The notes beneath the pieces were generated by a model. The model was not told where the DNA came from. It ran no database searches and was given only the letters and a program-made list of their open reading frames with translations. From contig CADCXC010000038.1 in assembly GCA_902806595.1 (NCBI GenBank), positions 3,224,001-3,288,000 on the forward strand: a stretch of DNA of 64,000 bases, read 5' to 3'. The DNA is from Pyrenopolyporus hunteri (Eukaryota > Ascomycota > Sordariomycetes > Xylariales > Hypoxylaceae). Each line of letters starts with the position of its first letter. Position 1 is the stretch's first letter. A program made the position numbers and the translations under genes. Of the stretch, positions 11,875 through 23,106 are shown piece by piece.

Positions 11875-13377
11875 ATGAAATCGTCTCTGGTTCTTCTGTT
11901 CGCGGCGAGCGCTCTCGCCTCCCCTCTCCGCCGAGGGGCTGTGAAGTTGTCACCGGTCACGCGTAACGGGACTAGCCTGTTAGTTGACGGAATGGTCTGG
12001 AAAGCTGTCGGGCCAAACATCTACTGGCTAGGTCTTGACGAGAATGTGACGCCGCCGGCCGGGGAGCCATTCTACGCCCCTACCAAAGCTAGCTATCCTA
12101 CCAAGGAACGTATTACTGAAGCTATAGCTACGGTGCAAGCTCTAGGAGGCACCATGATCCGTGGACATACCTTAGGTATCAGCACTGGGAACCCCCTGAG
12201 CGTCGTCCCCGAGCCAGGAGTTGTCAACGAAAGGGCTTTTGACCCAATCGACTGGGCCGTCTACCAAGCCGGCCTATACGGTATTAGGTTGTTGATACCC
12301 TTGGTAGATAACTATGTCAGCTCATATATCATGAAGAACTCTGGTTAGTTATAAACTGATGAGGTGATAGGATTATTATCATGGAGGGAAATACAACTTC
12401 CTTCGTTGGGCGGGCTTTGATCTCAACCAGAGGAGAGACGAAAAGAATCCTCTAATCCAACAGTTCTATACTAATGCCACCATCGTCGCTACCTTCAAGG
12501 ACTACATCAAGACGATAATAACCCATAGGAACCAGTATAACAACCTAACATTTGCTGAAGATCCTACAATCTTCGCATATGAGACTGGGAACGAACTTCT
12601 TGGCCCCATATGGGGTGATATGAACTCACCGGCAGATTGGGTCCGGGACATCGCGAAGTATGTTAAAAGTCTTGCTCCACAGAAGCTAATGGGTATGTAT
12701 AGAGTTCTTGATGGAGTGGATATTCTACCGGTCCGGGTAGCCCACAATACCCGACATGCTACCCCTTCATAACCCCTAAATCTCCCCTTACCCCTATTCC
12801 CTCACGACTTACTGCATGTCCCGTCGAAGAACCAACCTGACTATATACAGTTGATGGCACATACGGTATCAATAAAACCCACCTCAGCATCGAAGAAATA
12901 GACATTTTCTCCGACCACATGTACCCCGTCGACACAACGAAGCTCCAAAATGATATCAAAACGGTCGAAGCAGTAGGGAAGCCCTTTTTCGTCGGGGAAT
13001 ACGATTGGGTTGGTGGGAACACCGCCAATCTACAGTCGATGTTTAAGATCATTGAAGAGAGTCCTCTCATCGTCGGTGACACTTTCTGGAGCCAGTTCGG
13101 ACACAACGCCCCCGACTGTACCGTAGGCGATCCCAAATTAGGCCCAGATCCTTCACATACTCTAAGTTTGCTAAAATATCTATTACAGACCTATGTAGAC
13201 CATAGTGATGGTCTCGCCTTGCAATATGGCAATCCGAAAAACACGGCGAATCAGAATAGTCGCATCCAGCTTATTAGGAAGCACTTCATCGCTATGAGTC
13301 AGGGGAAGGTGATTGCACCGAACGAGCCCTTGCCTGCTGTGCCGTGTCCGGCTCCCACGTCGCCGTCGGTCCGTTAG
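11875..13377 (+). CDS. Secreted GH5-like (clan A) glycoside hydrolase
   Basis: Three exons (11875-12315, 12371-12692, 12851-13377) encode 429 residues. The start was chosen because it opens a clear signal peptide (MKSSLVLLFAASALASP). The protein resembles GH5 endo-mannanase/cellulase-like enzymes. The likely acid/base is E222 in ETGNELLGP, and the likely nucleophile is E304 in FFVGEYDW. Aromatic residues line the predicted substrate region. The first intron uses GTCAGC rather than GTAAGT; removing it yields DNYDYYHGGKYNF, the family pattern, whereas reading on meets a stop. An AATAAA lies 50 bp after the stop. It probably acts outside the cell on beta-linked polysaccharide. The subfamily and substrate cannot be fixed from sequence alone. 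Confidence 0.87.
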
Positions 13378-13426
13378 GAGATAGCTGTATTGTTTTTCAA
13401 GGCTAGTGAAGGCTGAAATATTGTGA

Positions 13427-13432
13427 AATAAA
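13427..13432 (+). terminator. Poly(A) signal candidate of the GH5-like gene
   Basis: AATAAA lies 50 bp downstream of the stop codon in A/T-rich DNA. Confidence 0.4.
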
Positions 13433-13868
13433 CAGTAACCTGGACTAGTAGCTGGTAAAAAAGGGATTAAAAAGCCCGTAGTATCAAAATCACCAAAATT
13501 ATGTGATAACTGCCTCATGATCTTTCTCTAAATGCTACCTAGTGCGACCTAAGACGCCCTTGTACTATTTGTTGCTGATGCAAAGAGGGGAACAGGAGCT
13601 TGCTTTAGTATCGTCTCTATTTTTAAAAACTTAGGTCTATCGTTGAAATGACTGGTAGTTAAATAGGTTGCTATGAACTTACGGTAATCTAGCCTAAGCC
13701 ATGATGGGATGTCAGTAACTTCATGAATCAGCTAATTTCATCAAGTATTTTCGTAACACGTATGATCTCGCTCTCTTAGCTAAAGGGTCATCTAAAGCAT
13801 TTTTTCCTCTTTTCAAATCTCGCCGGCCGTCCGCGTTACGCCCCCCCAACATATGCGTTTCCATCATA

Positions 13869-15488
13869 TTAACCTCCGTAGGCTTTCACGATCGCTGCGA
13901 CCTTGTTCGCGAGCTCGTCTGCTTCGGATCTCGTAGCTGCTTCCGCGTATACTCGGCATGCGTTTTCCGTACCACTGGCCCTAGCAAATGAACGAGCATT
14001 CGTGTACTTCTTGACGACCTTGTCGATTTCCTCCTGGCAGTGTTCCGGATGACTAAGCCGTCGCTCTGCGTCGGTGGTTCGGAATAAGTCCTTGTTACCA
14101 ACCTCGACACGAACGAGGCGGTTGGGAAGGTCTTGGTACGTCATGGCCCAATCCCGTAGAGTCCATCCCTTGTGCGCTAAGATCACTTCGACCATGAGCA
14201 TGTCCGATATCGCATCTCCGACGGTCTGGTTGATAAGATCTCCTAAAGCGCTAAGGGTCTCGAGAGCATCCTTCTGTGCTGGCGATTGAGGCTCCTTAGT
14301 CTTGAACACTTGCAAGGCATCTTGCGAAAAGAGGACGGTTCCATGGCCATTGGCCTCGAAATATACTCCTATATCGTACGAGCAAGCGGCGTGGTGAAGA
14401 TGTTTAACACCCGTAGGCGTACAGACGACGGGGATCTGCAAGTGTTGCTGCACGTATTTCGTGCTAGATCCGTTGGCGTAAGCGGTCTGAATAAGCCCGA
14501 TACGAAGCTGGCCTTCCAAACCAGCAGTGCGGATAAGGTCGGCAATAAAAGATGCGGCTAACGTCGCGATACGGTCGCCGTCCAACATGAAGAAGCCAGT
14601 CTCCGGGTCAATCCAGTAGTAGATGAGACGGTCCGCATCGCCGTCCAACGAGCACCATCTCTCGCCCGGGGCGGGTTTCGGCGTTGCCGGTGCTCGCTGT
14701 CTAGTCTTAACGAAATCTGCTCCACAATCTAAGTTCAAGACTTCCGGGCGCAGGACGTCGTCGTTGTAAACTCGGACCTCGAGGCCGGTCTTGGAAGAGT
14801 CGTGGTACTTGAGAAGCTCAGTAAGCTTCGGGCCGCCGACACCATTAGCACAATCCACAGATAGCTTTCCAGAGACTTTGCGTCCGCGTAGAGCACGGTA
14901 GAAAGCCTCGACGAGTTTCTTGTAGTATCCGGCTTCGCTAACCTCGCCGTACGCCCCAGGGGTTCCGGCGGTGTTGATACAGCGTGTCAAATAATGAAGC
15001 TGAGGAGTTGTAAGAATCTTGAAGTCGGTGTATGCGGTGTTCGTAGCAGCTAGAGAGTCAGCAAGAGCCGTAACGAGCTTCTTTCCGGAGGGGCGAGTAT
15101 CCCGGCCAGCAATGACCTTGCCGGGAGACGTCAAGTCGACCTTGAGGGAATCGGCTAGCTGAAAGAAGTAGTCGACGAGTTCTTCGTGGGTCGGGGCGTT
15201 GACAAGATTCGTGGCGTGTACCTCCCACTCTTGCTCGAGCATATCTCCCATCGGATCAACAATCTTGACACCGTTATCCGCCGCCGGGTTGTGACTAGCG
15301 GTGATCATAACGCCGATCGTCTGGCCATTGAGCTTACGGCTCCGGAGAGCTGCTAGAAGACCGACTCTAAAGGTGACGCCGTCCAAGAGGTCGGCATTCA
15401 TACGGAAGCCGGCGGTACCATATTTGTAGACCCTTCCGGACACTGTGTCGTGCTTCTTTGAAGCGGCGAGGATTACTTCTCGATCCAT
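13869..15488 (-). CDS. PCM1: Phosphoacetylglucosamine mutase
   Basis: A single 539-codon exon, normal length for AGM1/PCM1. The enzyme interconverts GlcNAc-6-phosphate and GlcNAc-1-phosphate, the step before UDP-GlcNAc, which feeds chitin, N-glycans and GPI anchors. The family landmarks are intact: the phospho-serine loop ITASHNP (S65), the metal loop DGDADR (D282, D284, D286), the sugar loop FEANGHG, and the phosphate-binding RASGTENACRVYAEA near the C-terminus. The product is cytosolic. The gene is transcribed leftward, and its 5' flank is cut by a retrotransposon whose LTR begins only 220 bp upstream of the ATG, which could affect expression. Confidence 0.96.
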   Translation of the reverse strand: MDREVILAASKKHDTVSGRVYKYGTAGFRMNADLLDGVTFRVGLLAALRSRKLNGQTIGVMITASHNPAADNGVKIVDPMGDMLEQEWEVHATNLVNAPTHEELVDYFFQLADSLKVDLTSPGKVIAGRDTRPSGKKLVTALADSLAATNTAYTDFKILTTPQLHYLTRCINTAGTPGAYGEVSEAGYYKKLVEAFYRALRGRKVSGKLSVDCANGVGGPKLTELLKYHDSSKTGLEVRVYNDDVLRPEVLNLDCGADFVKTRQRAPATPKPAPGERWCSLDGDADRLIYYWIDPETGFFMLDGDRIATLAASFIADLIRTAGLEGQLRIGLIQTAYANGSSTKYVQQHLQIPVVCTPTGVKHLHHAACSYDIGVYFEANGHGTVLFSQDALQVFKTKEPQSPAQKDALETLSALGDLINQTVGDAISDMLMVEVILAHKGWTLRDWAMTYQDLPNRLVRVEVGNKDLFRTTDAERRLSHPEHCQEEIDKVVKKYTNARSFARASGTENACRVYAEAATRSEADELANKVAAIVKAYGG

Positions 15489-15708
15489 GTTTCGGTGCAG
15501 TCCGTTCGGTTTCTCTGCGGAATACGAGTTGGGGTCGTCTTTTGTGGGATATCTGAATGGACTCCAAGAGGCGAAATTGCGGGTTGAGAAGGGTTAAATA
15601 TGCGTAGTCAGCTGATTTGCCTTCGCGGGATTACGAGGCTGGAAAGTCTAAGCCGTAGAGTTGTTACGATGGAAGGTACGAACATGTATCGAACGAGCAG
15701 GCTAATAC

Positions 15709-15851
15709 TGTCGGAGGACATAGATAGGGACACCCCCCATATCGATAAGCCGACACCCCACAGATATAAATACCTTAACCATAGATTATGTATGTATATA
15801 CTTATAAAATATAATAACATATATAACTAATAAAGGATGTTTTGTTTAATA
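15709..15851 (+). repeat. 5' long terminal repeat (143 bp)
   Basis: Begins TGTCGGAGG and ends TTTAATA. It contains an AATAAA at 15829-15834. It aligns with the 3' copy over all 143 positions without gaps. I count 21 differences, all transitions and mostly CpA/TpG to TpA, as expected from RIP. The preceding AATAC is the target duplication. Confidence 0.95.
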
Positions 15852-18800
15852 ATGGTAATATTTTTTTATTAAAAGGTTGGAATTTTTAATACGAGATCGA
15901 ATATCGATAGTTTGGAAAAACGGATATCGTTTTTTATTATTAAAACGAAAGATTCGAATATCGATTAATTGCTTTTTAATTTTTTTCCTTTAGTTTTATT
16001 TTATTTTTATTAGAAAATAACAACGATTTTTTACGTTAAATAATTTTTATAGTTCGAATAGACGAAATATTTAATATTATATTTAATAAAATTATAAAAT
16101 TTTATTTTTATTCGAATAATATTATTATTAATAAATTAAAAGATTTTAAACTTCGATAATTTAATTTATTTCGTCGAATAAGTGGATGGAAAAACGAGTT
16201 TTCGTTTATTTTTTAAAAGTTAACGAAAAAAATTTTTTAAATTATAAAAGTAATCGATTATAAATTTGAAAAAAGTTATTTTTTTTAAAACTTTATTATA
16301 ATAAATAAAAACTTTTCGAAGGAAAGAAAAAGTATTAATAATTACGGTAAAATTAATCGAATTATTATTATTTATTTTATTAAAATTATTACGCTTCGGA
16401 TTATTATATTTTACGAGTTATTAAAAATTTAATAATAAGTTACAAACGTTTTATATTCGTTAAATTTTAAAAGTATTTTTAACTTTTTCGAAAAATAATA
16501 TATTAAATGTAAAAAAAGTATTAATAAAGTAAAATTTCATATTTAATTTTCGTTTCGAAGGGAATATAAATGTATCGAATTTAAAATATTTCGAATTAAA
16601 AAAATTATTTAACGAATTATAAATCGATTTTATATTATAATTTTATATATTAATACGATTAAAATATTAATTATTATTTTAAATATTAAAAAGCGAAAGT
16701 TTAATCGAAATTTTTAAAATAATTACGAAATCGTAAAGTCGTATTATATTTAATATAAAATTTATTAATTAAGTTAATTTTTCGAATATATAAAAATAAT
16801 ATAATTTTAATAATGGCTTTATTATTAAAATCGTAATTTAGATTATCGTTTAAATTTTATAATAAACGATATAATAAAATAATTAAAATGTCGAAAAAGT
16901 ATCGAATATTTACGCTTTAAGTATAAATTTATTAATAATGAAATAAATAAGATTTTTTAATTCGAAGTATTTCGATTTCGATTTTTTTAAAATGGTGTTT
17001 TTAAGAAAATAATGTATATTTATAAATGTTTATATATTTACGAATTGTTTAAAGGAATTAATTATTATAAAAAACGAGTAATAAATAAAAATAATATAGT
17101 TTTTATATTTATAAAATATAATATAAATTTAATTAATAACGAAGTTAATTTTAATAAAAAAAAACGTTTTATTTATGGAAAATATCGATTATATATGTGA
17201 TAAATTAATTATTCGTTTTAAAAAGTAGCTAAATTTAGTTATATAAAATTTACGAAGTCGTTTATTTTCGTTAATAAATTTAAAAAAAAGAAAAAAAATC
17301 CGTTTTTTTATAAATAATATAATTAAAAACGCGAAAAATTACGGTTAATCGGTAAAAAATTAATTCGAAATAACGTTCGAAGTTTTCGATTATCGTATTT
17401 AAAGGTAATTAAAAAGGTTCGATAATTACATAAGTGTTAAATAATTCTTTAATATAATCGACGATTACGAATAAATTTTACGTATAAAAGTTCGAAAAAT
17501 TTAATAAAATAATTAATAATTCGACGGTAAATAATAATTTCTATTAAATTTTAAATATTAAAATTAATAAAATCGCGTAATTAATTAATAATTATAATAT
17601 TATTAAAATTAAATTCGATTATAATTTCGTAACTTAATTTAAAATCGACTTTTATATTAAAATATATATTAAAGTTAATAATAAAGTTAATATTAATCGA
17701 ATTTTTAAATATAAATTTAATATAATAATTAAAATTAGTAACGAAATAATTAATAATAGTAAAATCGTAATTAATAATAATTATTTTCATAAAATTATAA
17801 GATATTTTAAAGTAATTAATCGAATAGATATAATTAAAATAAAAAACGTTTATAAACGTATAAATAAAATTTTTAAAAATATTAAAGTATATAATAAAAA
17901 TAAAACGTATAATAATTTTAATAAAATTGTCGTTTATTATATTAAATTCGAATATATATAATTAATTAAAGTTATGTTTAATTTTATTATAATTAATATA
18001 AAAAAAATAATATATTTAAAAAATATTATTACGAAGATTAACGTAACGATAAAAATTAACAAAGGTTTTATATAAAAAAATATTTAAATGACGAATATAA
18101 AAATTAAATTATATTATACGGCGAAATTTTAAAAGATTTCGAGCTTTCGATAACGAGTAACGATGCGAACGATGTAACGAATTTCGGTGTAACGATTTTA
18201 ATATTTCGGTTTTTTATTTATAAAATATATTATTAAAATATTAAAGGTCGTAATAATTTATTTCGATATATTCGAAATTTTTATATAAAAAATATTATAT
18301 AAAATTAAAATAAATTAAAAAAAACTTTTAATTTTTATAAAAAAATATAAAACGTTAACGATTAAATTAATATTATAATTAATTACGATGTAATTTTTAC
18401 GAAGTTTTATTATATAAATAAAAAAATAACGATTTTTATAATGTTAAACGATAAAAAAATAAAAATAATTAACTTGTTATAACGAAATTTTAATTTATTT
18501 TTACTTTTATTAAAAATTAAATTTAATATTAATATTATATAATCGAAAGTAAATTCGACGATAAATATTAATATAAGTTTCGTATATAAATTAAAAACGT
18601 ATTTAAAATTTTTTATTATATCGTCATTAAAACGTAAATATTAAAAAAATATATACGTCGATATTAAATATACGAAAATATTAATCGATTATATATAAAT
18701 ATAAAAATATTATTTTAAAGTAGAAATTAAAAAACGAGCGATACTTATAATTATACGTAATATAACGGTCGAATAATATTTAACGTTTAAATATACGATT

Positions 18801-21618
18801 ATTCGATTTTATTTTAAAAGGGTATAAAATAACCGACTTATAATTGTAATATTTATACGTAAAATTATATTAATATAAAACTTATAAACGTATATATTAA
18901 TAAATATAAATATATTAAACGTTAAATAAATAAATATTATTATATTAAAAAAAATAATTATTATATAAAGTTATCGCATCGTTATATTAATATTAATAAC
19001 CTTAAATAATAAATAATATATTAAATCTCGAATTACGATTACGAAAAAAAATATTATTTCGCTATAAATGTACTAATACGTGGAAATTAACCATATAATA
19101 TACTTCGATTAAAATTTAATATTTAAATCGAAGAATAATTAAATTTTATATTTCGTATTATTAATAATAAATGTTACAAACGAAATTATTATACGAAATA
19201 ATACGAATCAAAATATAAAATTATTTAAAAATACATTAATAAAATATTTTATATCGATAAAATAAAAATTACGAAAATATTAAATTATTAATAATTAAAT
19301 AATCGAATTAATTATTCGAAAATCTTTTATAAACTTTAAATTTATATATATTTTAAAAATATCGACGAAATTCGTATTAACTTATATAAAAAATTCGAAA
19401 AAATATTCGACGGGTATAATAATCTATAAAGATTTAATATTCTTCGACGTTTTTTAAAAATTAATAAATATTATATTAAATTTCGAAAATATTTTTTAAA
19501 ATAAAAAATATACGAATATTTCGTATAAAAAATTACTTAAATTTAACTTTAAATTAACTTAAAAATATTATATTTTTAAAAAATATCGACCGTATATTAT
19601 TAATAAAAAAAATTAAAAAATTATCGATGCGACGATTAATAAATTAATAAAATAAAAAAAAATGTTTAGAAATCGAAAATCGGTTTTATTTTCGATACCT
19701 ATATTCGTTATATATAAAAAAGTATCGAACTATATAAACGTAACGAAGAAAAAAAACCGTATAATAATAAATATATAAATATTAAATAACATAACATTAA
19801 ATAACGTTTATCTCATAAAATTATAGGAAGTAATACTCGTTATTATTTAAAGAAAACCATATATTATCATTTTAAATATAATAATATTTTATTATTAATA
19901 ACGAATACATTCGTTTATAAAGTAAGTATTTACGATTATAACTATTAAAGGATAATATACATTTAATTATTTAATAATAAAATATAAAAATAATAATACT
20001 TATATATAAAAATAAATAAATATTATATTAAAATTTATTTTAATAATAAAATATTATTATAACGATATATATATATCGTTATTAATAATTAAAAAATATA
20101 CATAAAATTTATCATAAATTTTTATAACGTTAAAAATAAAAAATATATCCATTAATCCATTAAAATCGTTTATCGAATTTTCGAACGTAATAATATTCGA
20201 ACGATTAATAAATTTATTTGAATTATTTACGATAAAAAAAAAATTAATAATTATTTCGAAATTTATATTTTTAATTATATTAAAAGATTTAAAGATTTTT
20301 ATTAATCTTATAAATTATATATAAATTAATATACCTAAATATATTTAATTTATAAAATTATTAAAAAAAAAAAAAACGGATTTTTTACGATAAAATAAAA
20401 AAATAAAAAAGAAAAATAATCGTAAAAAATAAACGAAGAATATTTTAATAAATACGTTTACGGAAAAAAAACGACTAATATTCGAAGCGATAAAAAATGT
20501 ATTAATATAATATAATATTTTATATTTTTTTAACCTTATTCGAATTTTATATATCGATTTCGATATATCGAAAAATAGTATTAATATCTATATATATTAT
20601 ATAAAGGAAAAAAAGTTAAATAATTTAACTAAAGACGGAAAGTTTAAAACATTTTTATCGAAAGTCGTTATAAATTCGATCGTATTTTTATTACGTATAT
20701 TAAATAGCGTAAAAAAAAATTATTAATTAATGGAAATAAAAATATTCGATTTAATTTAAACATTATAAAAAACGTAACATTTTATAATAATAATTTAATA
20801 AAAAATTTATATATTTATAAATTATAAAATTATCTTCGGTTTAAATAAATATAAAAATTTAATTAATTTAACGGCGTTTAATAATAAAAATTTACGTTTT
20901 ATCTAAACATTAAAATATATTATTAAATTCGATATTACTATAATATATAAGTTAAGAAAAAATCATATAATATTAAATATATTATTTAAATTACTTATAA
21001 ATATAAATATAAAAAAAGTAAATATTTTCGGCGAATTAAATAAATTTTTAAATAAAAAAAAAAAGTAATAATTATAATTAAAAAATTATATATAAGTATT
21101 ATTCGAAAAGGTATTTTCGGTTTTATAATTAATAATTTTAAATATAAATTATATAAATGTAATTTACTTATTATTAAAAAGTATAATTTTTATATAAATT
21201 AATTCGACATTATTATAAAAAATAAAATAGAAATATACGAAAAATTCGAAATAAAAAGTAATTTTAAATATAATTTAAACGAATATAAAATTCGACGTAT
21301 ATAATATAATAAATTTATAATACCACTTATATAATAACTTTTTATAAAAAAAATCGGATATTTAAAATAAATTATACGTTTTAAAAAATTATTATCCGGT
21401 AATATTTTAAATAATTTACGGCGAAAGTTATATAAGATTTAAAAAAATGTAAATATAATTAATGTTATTTATAATCGATTATAAAAAGTTCGTAAAATAT
21501 TTAAAAAGTTATTCGAAATACGTAATTATAAAAAAGAAAACGTATAAACCTTATAAAAATATATAATCGATCGTAAATTTATTATACTTTTTTTATATTA
21601 TAATTTTAAATATAATAA

Positions 21619-22412
21619 TGAATTTTCCACGAAATAAAAAATTTAATACATTCGAAATTATTATCGATAAATTTAATAAAATGATATAAATTATTTTTAA
21701 AGTAATAAATTAATTCGTAAAATAATAAATCGTCGTATATTATAATCGATTTTTATTTTTTAATTAAAGGATGTTTAAAATTATAATTAATAATTAAAAT
21801 TTTAAATTTTTATTCGAATTTTAAAAGTATATATAAATAAAATACGAAATTAATTTTTTATATTTTACGATATATTATCTTTAAATCGATGGATAATCGA
21901 AAAAGTATATTTTATTTATTAAATTAATTTTAAAATATTTTATATATTCGTTTAAAAATAAAAATTAATAACGTCGATATTTATTTCGATTATAATTTAA
22001 AATAAATTTAATAAAGTTTTTTATAACGAAAATAATATTAATAAAAATTATATATAAATTTATATTAAATATTATTATATAATGTATTAATGCGAAGATA
22101 AAATTTTTATCGAAATTTCGAATTAAAATATACGACGCGATTATAACATCGGTTATATTATCGAAAAAATATTATAATTTAAAATATTAATTTATATATT
22201 TTAAAAAAAACGATAAAATATTATTTAAGTTATATAAGGGATATAATATTTTAAAAATAACGAAATTCGACTCGAAATTAAAATAATAATTCGTCGGGTT
22301 TTTTAAAGTAATAAAAAGGATCGATAAATTAACTTATAAATTAAAATTTTCGAAAAAGTAATGTATTTACGATATTATATTAATAAATTATTTCGAATTA
22401 ACTTTTTTATTA
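21619..22412 (+). pseudogene. Decayed Ty3/gypsy integrase remnant
   Basis: Reading the plus strand with stops allowed shows a core like LPRSKGFNTF-IIIDKFTKM starting near 21619. Around 21885-21905 there is IDG-SKK where intact elements have TDGQSER; the catalytic Glu codon has become a Lys codon. From 22290, in one frame, FVGFFKVIKRIDKLTYKL is followed by a YFELT-like end, matching the GPF/Y domain that closes gypsy integrases. Many stops interrupt it, consistent with C-to-T and G-to-A mutation. It is not functional. Confidence 0.8.
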
Positions 22413-22528
22413 AATATTTTTAAAAGATATTTACTTAAATTAAATATTATAATAAAAGAAAAAAAATATTAAAAGATATTTTACGAAAAAATAAAAATAT
22501 TATTTAATAATAAAAATATTATAATTTT

Positions 22529-22537
22529 AAAGGCGGG
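22529..22537 (+). other. Polypurine tract of the retroelement
   Basis: AAAGGCGGG stands four bases before the 3' LTR, the position where plus-strand DNA synthesis is primed in LTR elements. It supports plus orientation. Confidence 0.55.
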
Positions 22538-22540
22538 TAA

Positions 22541-22683
22541 TGTCGGAGGATATAGATAAGGATACCCCCTATATCGATAAGCCGATACCCCATAGACATA
22601 AATACCTCAACTATAGATCATATATATATATATTTATAGAATATAACAACATACATAACCAATAAAGGATGTTCTGCCCAATA
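22541..22683 (+). repeat. 3' long terminal repeat (143 bp)
   Basis: Begins TGTCGGAGG and ends CCCAATA, with AATAAA at 22661-22666. It is the same length as the 5' LTR and gap-free against it. It is followed by the second copy of the AATAC target duplication. Confidence 0.95.
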
Positions 22684-23106
22684 AATACGAAGCGGCGACC
22701 CCTCCTTCGTCACTTCCTAGGTACGTGGGTAGGTACTACCCGCCTTGCGCGCGCTAGCGTGTCTGACGTTACCGGAGCTGCAGCTTAACGGCCAATCAGA
22801 ATATAGCTGGCCGAAATGTGGGGCAGAGTTGGTGGCCCGTAGCTCAGCTGAAGGTTTCCTCTCAGCCCCTGCGTCCTTGGGACACGCCTGCTTCATTGAA
22901 TGCAAACATTGCCTCATTGGGTATAGTGTATTACACTAAAATGCTTTCGTGCTACATACAACACCCCGTCACAGTAGAGTCACATGACTTGGCGACTGGC
23001 GCCTCTCCCCTCAAACGCGTTCAATCGCGTCTCTCATACTTAATAGTACATGTCTTCTAATACCCTCTTTCTCTCGACTAGATGGTCATCTTCGGAGACC
23101 CGCAAT
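22684..23106. other. Spacer between the retroelement and MUS81
   Basis: About 420 bp of ordinary base composition that must hold the MUS81 promoter. A GTACGTGGGTAGGTAC-like word lies near 22719. The sharp return from A/T-rich to normal composition coincides with the LTR end. Confidence 0.5.

Larger units (their letters stand above)
15709..22683 (+). mobile_element. Ty3/gypsy LTR retrotransposon, RIP-degraded
   Basis: The element is 6,975 bp, bounded by 143-bp LTRs and flanked by a 5-bp target duplication AATAC (15704-15708 and 22684-22688). The base after the 5' LTR begins a TGGTAATA primer-site-like sequence, and a polypurine tract precedes the 3' LTR, so sense is plus. The interior is extremely A/T-rich and full of stops. 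Hand translation between 21619 and 22412 recovers decayed integrase motifs in the order expected for Ty3/gypsy, including a remnant of HPQTDGQ and the C-terminal GPF-type domain. Gag, protease and reverse transcriptase were not resolved. The element cannot encode functional protein. It is adjacent to PCM1 and MUS81 and splits their divergent intergenic region. Confidence 0.93.

Noticed and set aside
17012..17790. Short frames inside the A/T-rich element
   Set aside because: They are Ile/Asn/Tyr/Lys-only translations of RIP-mutated DNA, not genes.
15709..22683. A/T-rich block as a centromere or mitochondrial insertion
   Set aside because: Paired LTRs, a 5-bp target duplication, a polypurine tract and integrase relics explain it as a retrotransposon.
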